Assembly (NCBI GenBank): GCA_014799765.1
Contig: JAAVHK010000080.1
Location: 1-8,429 of the forward strand
DNA from: Ruminococcus sp.
Lineage (GTDB): Bacteria; Bacillota; Clostridia; Oscillospirales; Ruminococcaceae
Reading direction: 5' to 3'
Length of the DNA: 8,429 nucleotides
Both the position numbers and the translations under genes were made by a program. This document shows, piece by piece, positions 6,206 through 8,429 of the stretch (the stretch's first letter is position 1; the number at the start of each line of letters is the position of its first letter). The notes under the pieces are model-generated. The model searched no databases and was not told the origin of the DNA. It saw only the letters and a list, made by a program, of their open reading frames with translations.

Positions 6206-7270
6206 TTGGTAGAGCTTAAAAACGTATCTGTAACTTATTCAAGCGGTGTCGACGCTTTAAACAATGTAAGTCTCAAGATAAACGACGGTGACTTCACATT
6301 TGTTGTAGGTTCGTCAGGTGCGGGAAAAAGTACCATGATTAAACTGCTTCTCAAGGAAATAGATGCCACAAGCGGTTCTGTTACCGTGAACGGCTATGAC
6401 CTCGGCAAGCTGAAAAAAAGTAAAATTCCGGAGTTCCGGAGAACATTAGGCTTTGTCTTTCAGGATTTCCGGCTGATACCGTCAATGACTGTATACGAAA
6501 ATATAGCCTTTGTACTCCGTGTTATCGACGCTCCGGTGAAATATATTAAAAAACGTGTTCCGTATGTTATCGGACTTGTAGGACTTAAGGAAAAAGCCAA
6601 TTCCTATCCCGACGAACTTTCCGGCGGTGAAATGCAACGTGTAGCTATAGCCCGTGCTTTAGTCAATGACCCGCAACTTATAATCGCCGACGAACCTACC
6701 GGAAATATTGACCCCGAACTTTCATATGAGATAGTAGAACTTCTTAAAGGTATCAATGACCAGGGAACTACTATTCTTATGGTCACGCACGAACATGACC
6801 TTGTAAGGCATTTCGGCGGACGTATCATAAATATTACCGACGGTCAGATTGTTTTTGACGAGATTGTAGCCGGTACTTCCGATGACCTGACAGACTTTGA
6901 ACCGGCTATACTTCCTGTACCTGACAGCTTCACAGAAGACGACGGTACAGACGCTGAAGAACTTCTCGGCGAGTCTGAATTTCCCGATATTGATTTCAGT
7001 GACGAACCTGAAGAAATTGTTGAAATAAAATCAGTTGCACCCTCTTCACCGGAAATAAAAATAAAGTCGTATCGTACTACCGTACAGGAAGAACTTATCA
7101 TAAATGATATTCCTGAAACAGTTGACGATATTCAGGCAGATACCATCGACGACGATATAAATGAACTTATTGCTTCACTGGAAAATTCCGGTGATACTTC
7201 CGCCGAAAGTGTCGACGCTGAACAGATTATATCGGCTATTATGGAACAGTCACAAGGGGGTACAGAATGA
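6206..7270 (+). CDS. ftsE: Cell division ATP-binding protein FtsE with long acidic tail
   Basis: FtsE is the cytoplasmic ATPase of the FtsEX complex, an ABC-type system that transmits ATP hydrolysis through FtsX to activate peptidoglycan hydrolases. Seen here: Walker A GSSGAGKST (35-43), Q-loop FQDFRLIP (85-92), signature LSGGEMQR (138-145), Walker B LIIADEP (158-164) followed by TGNID, and the switch His in VTHEHD (H195). Start is TTG at 6206, after GGAAGGTG by seven bases, giving the standard N-terminus MVELKNVSVTY. FtsE is normally about 220-230 residues; this one has 354. The extra residues 223-354 are rich in Asp, Glu, Ser, Thr and Pro, probably disordered, and end with a likely short helix (DDINELIASL, then DAEQIISAIM). 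The stop overlaps the ftsX start by four bases (ATGA), indicating translational coupling. Confidence 0.95.
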   Translation: MVELKNVSVTYSSGVDALNNVSLKINDGDFTFVVGSSGAGKSTMIKLLLKEIDATSGSVTVNGYDLGKLKKSKIPEFRRTLGFVFQDFRLIPSMTVYENIAFVLRVIDAPVKYIKKRVPYVIGLVGLKEKANSYPDELSGGEMQRVAIARALVNDPQLIIADEPTGNIDPELSYEIVELLKGINDQGTTILMVTHEHDLVRHFGGRIINITDGQIVFDEIVAGTSDDLTDFEPAILPVPDSFTEDDGTDAEELLGESEFPDIDFSDEPEEIVEIKSVAPSSPEIKIKSYRTTVQEELIINDIPETVDDIQADTIDDDINELIASLENSGDTSAESVDAEQIISAIMEQSQGGTE

Positions 7271-8175
7271 AACCAAGCGGTTTTAAATATCTCGCTGACC
7301 AGGGCGTTGAAAATATCTGGAAAAATAAAATGATGGCTTTTGCAACTTTCTGTGTGCTTTTAATATCGCTTCTGCTTGTAGGGGTTGCCGGATTATTCTA
7401 TATAAATATCAATTCCATGATAACCGGTCTCAGCGAACAGAACGAAATAGCAGTATATGTGAATATAGGCACTTCCGATGCAAGAGTTAATGAAATAGAA
7501 AATGAAATCACAAATCTTGATAACGTAAATACTATAGAATACATCTCAAGGCAACAGGCTCTTGAACGTATGCAGAACAGAATTGACAGTCGTGGACGTG
7601 CTATCTTCAATTATATTGACGGTTATGACTTCATGCCCGACGGTTTCAGCGTTACACTTAAAGATACTTCGCTTATCGACGATACCACAACTGCTATATC
7701 CCTGATACCCGATATTCAGGAAGTGGATTCCTCAACACAGGTTACGGAATTTCTTATAGAATTAAGAAAAATGGCTACTCTTATAGCCGGTGCGGTAATA
7801 ATAGCACTGGTCATAGTATCAATGATTATGATTTCAAATACCACCAAGGCAAGCGTATACGCACGCCGTGAGGAAATACAGATTATGAAATACGTCGGTG
7901 CTACTGATGTATTTATCCGTATGCCGTTCTTCGTGGAAGGCATGGTTACCGGTTTCTTTTCCGGTACAGGAGCATTTTTCATAACATGGGCTATATACCG
8001 TTCTGTGTATAACGTACTTACTTCACAACCTGCTCTTATGAGTGCATTTAACATAGGTAATATTATACCGTTCTCACAGATAAGAATATCCGTACTTGTA
8101 TGCTATCTTATTGCCGGTGCGTTCATGGGTGCTGTAGGTAGCGTTATAAGTACACAGAAACATCTTGATGTCTGA
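7267..8175 (+). CDS. ftsX: Cell division protein FtsX
   Basis: FtsX is the membrane partner of FtsE. The 302-residue protein has the expected layout. A cytoplasmic N-terminus carries the amphipathic segment QGVENIWKNKMMAF. TM1 covers about 24-47. A large extracellular loop follows (about 48-168; IAVYVNIGTSDARVNEIENE and onward). Three further TM helices lie near 171-190, 221-244 and 273-294. The conserved cytoplasmic stretch ARREEIQIMKYVGATDVFIR (199-218) precedes TM3, as usual for the FtsX permease domain. The outer loop is the part that contacts coiled-coil hydrolases in other Gram-positives. Start is ATG, overlapping the ftsE stop, with AAGGGGG six bases upstream. Length and topology are normal. 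The next gene, an exported coiled-coil protein, is the likely partner. Confidence 0.95.
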   Translation: MKPSGFKYLADQGVENIWKNKMMAFATFCVLLISLLLVGVAGLFYININSMITGLSEQNEIAVYVNIGTSDARVNEIENEITNLDNVNTIEYISRQQALERMQNRIDSRGRAIFNYIDGYDFMPDGFSVTLKDTSLIDDTTTAISLIPDIQEVDSSTQVTEFLIELRKMATLIAGAVIIALVIVSMIMISNTTKASVYARREEIQIMKYVGATDVFIRMPFFVEGMVTGFFSGTGAFFITWAIYRSVYNVLTSQPALMSAFNIGNIIPFSQIRISVLVCYLIAGAFMGAVGSVISTQKHLDV

Positions 8176-8195
8176 AAAAAGGAGTGGCAGACAGT

Positions 8196-8429
8196 TTGAA
8201 AAAAATATTAGCTAAAATCTTTACTTTTGTTATATGTTCGGCTGTCTCTGCCGGAACTGTAGTTAATTTTTCGTCACAGGAAAAATCTGCAAAGACTATT
8301 CCGGAAATTCAGGCGGAAAGAAAAGCCAATGAAGAAAAAATAGCAGAATTTGAAAAACAGATTTCTGAACTCGGCGAAAGTATGTCCGGTGAACAGTCAC
8401 TGCAACAGGCTTTAGCGGAACAGATTGAA
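8196..8429 (+). CDS. Exported coiled-coil protein, probable FtsEX-controlled murein hydrolase or activator (partial)
   Basis: The 5' end of a gene runs off the window; 78 codons are visible. The product starts MKKILAKIFTFVICSAVSAG, a standard Sec signal peptide with possible cleavage after A19. From about residue 29 it becomes a charged, heptad-like coiled coil (IQAERKANEEKIAEFEKQIS...). This N-terminus and its place directly after ftsX fit the PcsB/EnvC/CwlO-type proteins, whose coiled coil binds the FtsX outer loop and whose C-terminal domain (M23, CHAP or NlpC/P60) cuts peptidoglycan or activates an amidase. The catalytic domain is not in view, so its type cannot be stated. I choose TTG at 8196, eleven bases after AAGGAG (8179-8184). 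An in-frame GTG at 8184 is too near that site. The gap from ftsX is 20 bases. Confidence 0.75.
   Translation, partial: MKKILAKIFTFVICSAVSAGTVVNFSSQEKSAKTIPEIQAERKANEEKIAEFEKQISELGESMSGEQSLQQALAEQIE

Overview
The window looks like chromosomal DNA from a low-to-mid GC Gram-positive anaerobe, most likely a Ruminococcus-type member of the Oscillospiraceae. I infer this from three things: the Bacillota gene orders (DUF1934-argS, and regulator-ftsE-ftsX-coiled-coil hydrolase), a BspA-type leucine-rich repeat gene of a kind common in gut and rumen clostridia, and purine-rich ribosome binding sites with several TTG starts. No species assignment is possible from sequence reading alone.

Left part (1-1367), minus-strand genes. 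Positions 1-231 hold only short open stretches that I do not recognise, possibly the decayed 3' end of a gene. Next comes a complete single-gene unit for the initiator tRNA-fMet, with its own near-consensus promoter and a strong hairpin terminator. Then follows a 252-residue protein made almost entirely of ten 23-residue leucine-rich repeats, with no export signal. It has its own promoter and a probable terminator.

Middle part (1498-4875), plus strand. A sigma-A-like promoter reads into a probable operon of a D-Ala-D-Ala ligase-family ATP-grasp protein, a DUF1934 (YwiB-like) protein and arginyl-tRNA synthetase, closed by a weak AT-rich hairpin that overlaps the argS stop codon. The ligase homologue is the most unusual gene in the window. 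Its fold and most ATP-side residues are kept, but two of three expected magnesium ligands, the omega-loop Lys-Tyr pair and a conserved Glu are all replaced.

Right part (5105-8429), plus strand. After about 250 bp of AT-rich spacer with clustered TTACA/TGTAA motifs come a PucR/CdaR-type regulator, ftsE, ftsX (four-base overlap with ftsE) and the 5' end of an exported coiled-coil protein. The last is probably the peptidoglycan hydrolase or hydrolase activator controlled by FtsEX. FtsE carries an extra acidic C-terminal tail of about 130 residues. Together this block looks like a division and cell-wall remodelling module: the FtsE ATPase drives FtsX, whose outer loop would activate the secreted partner, with a linked regulator that may control the set.
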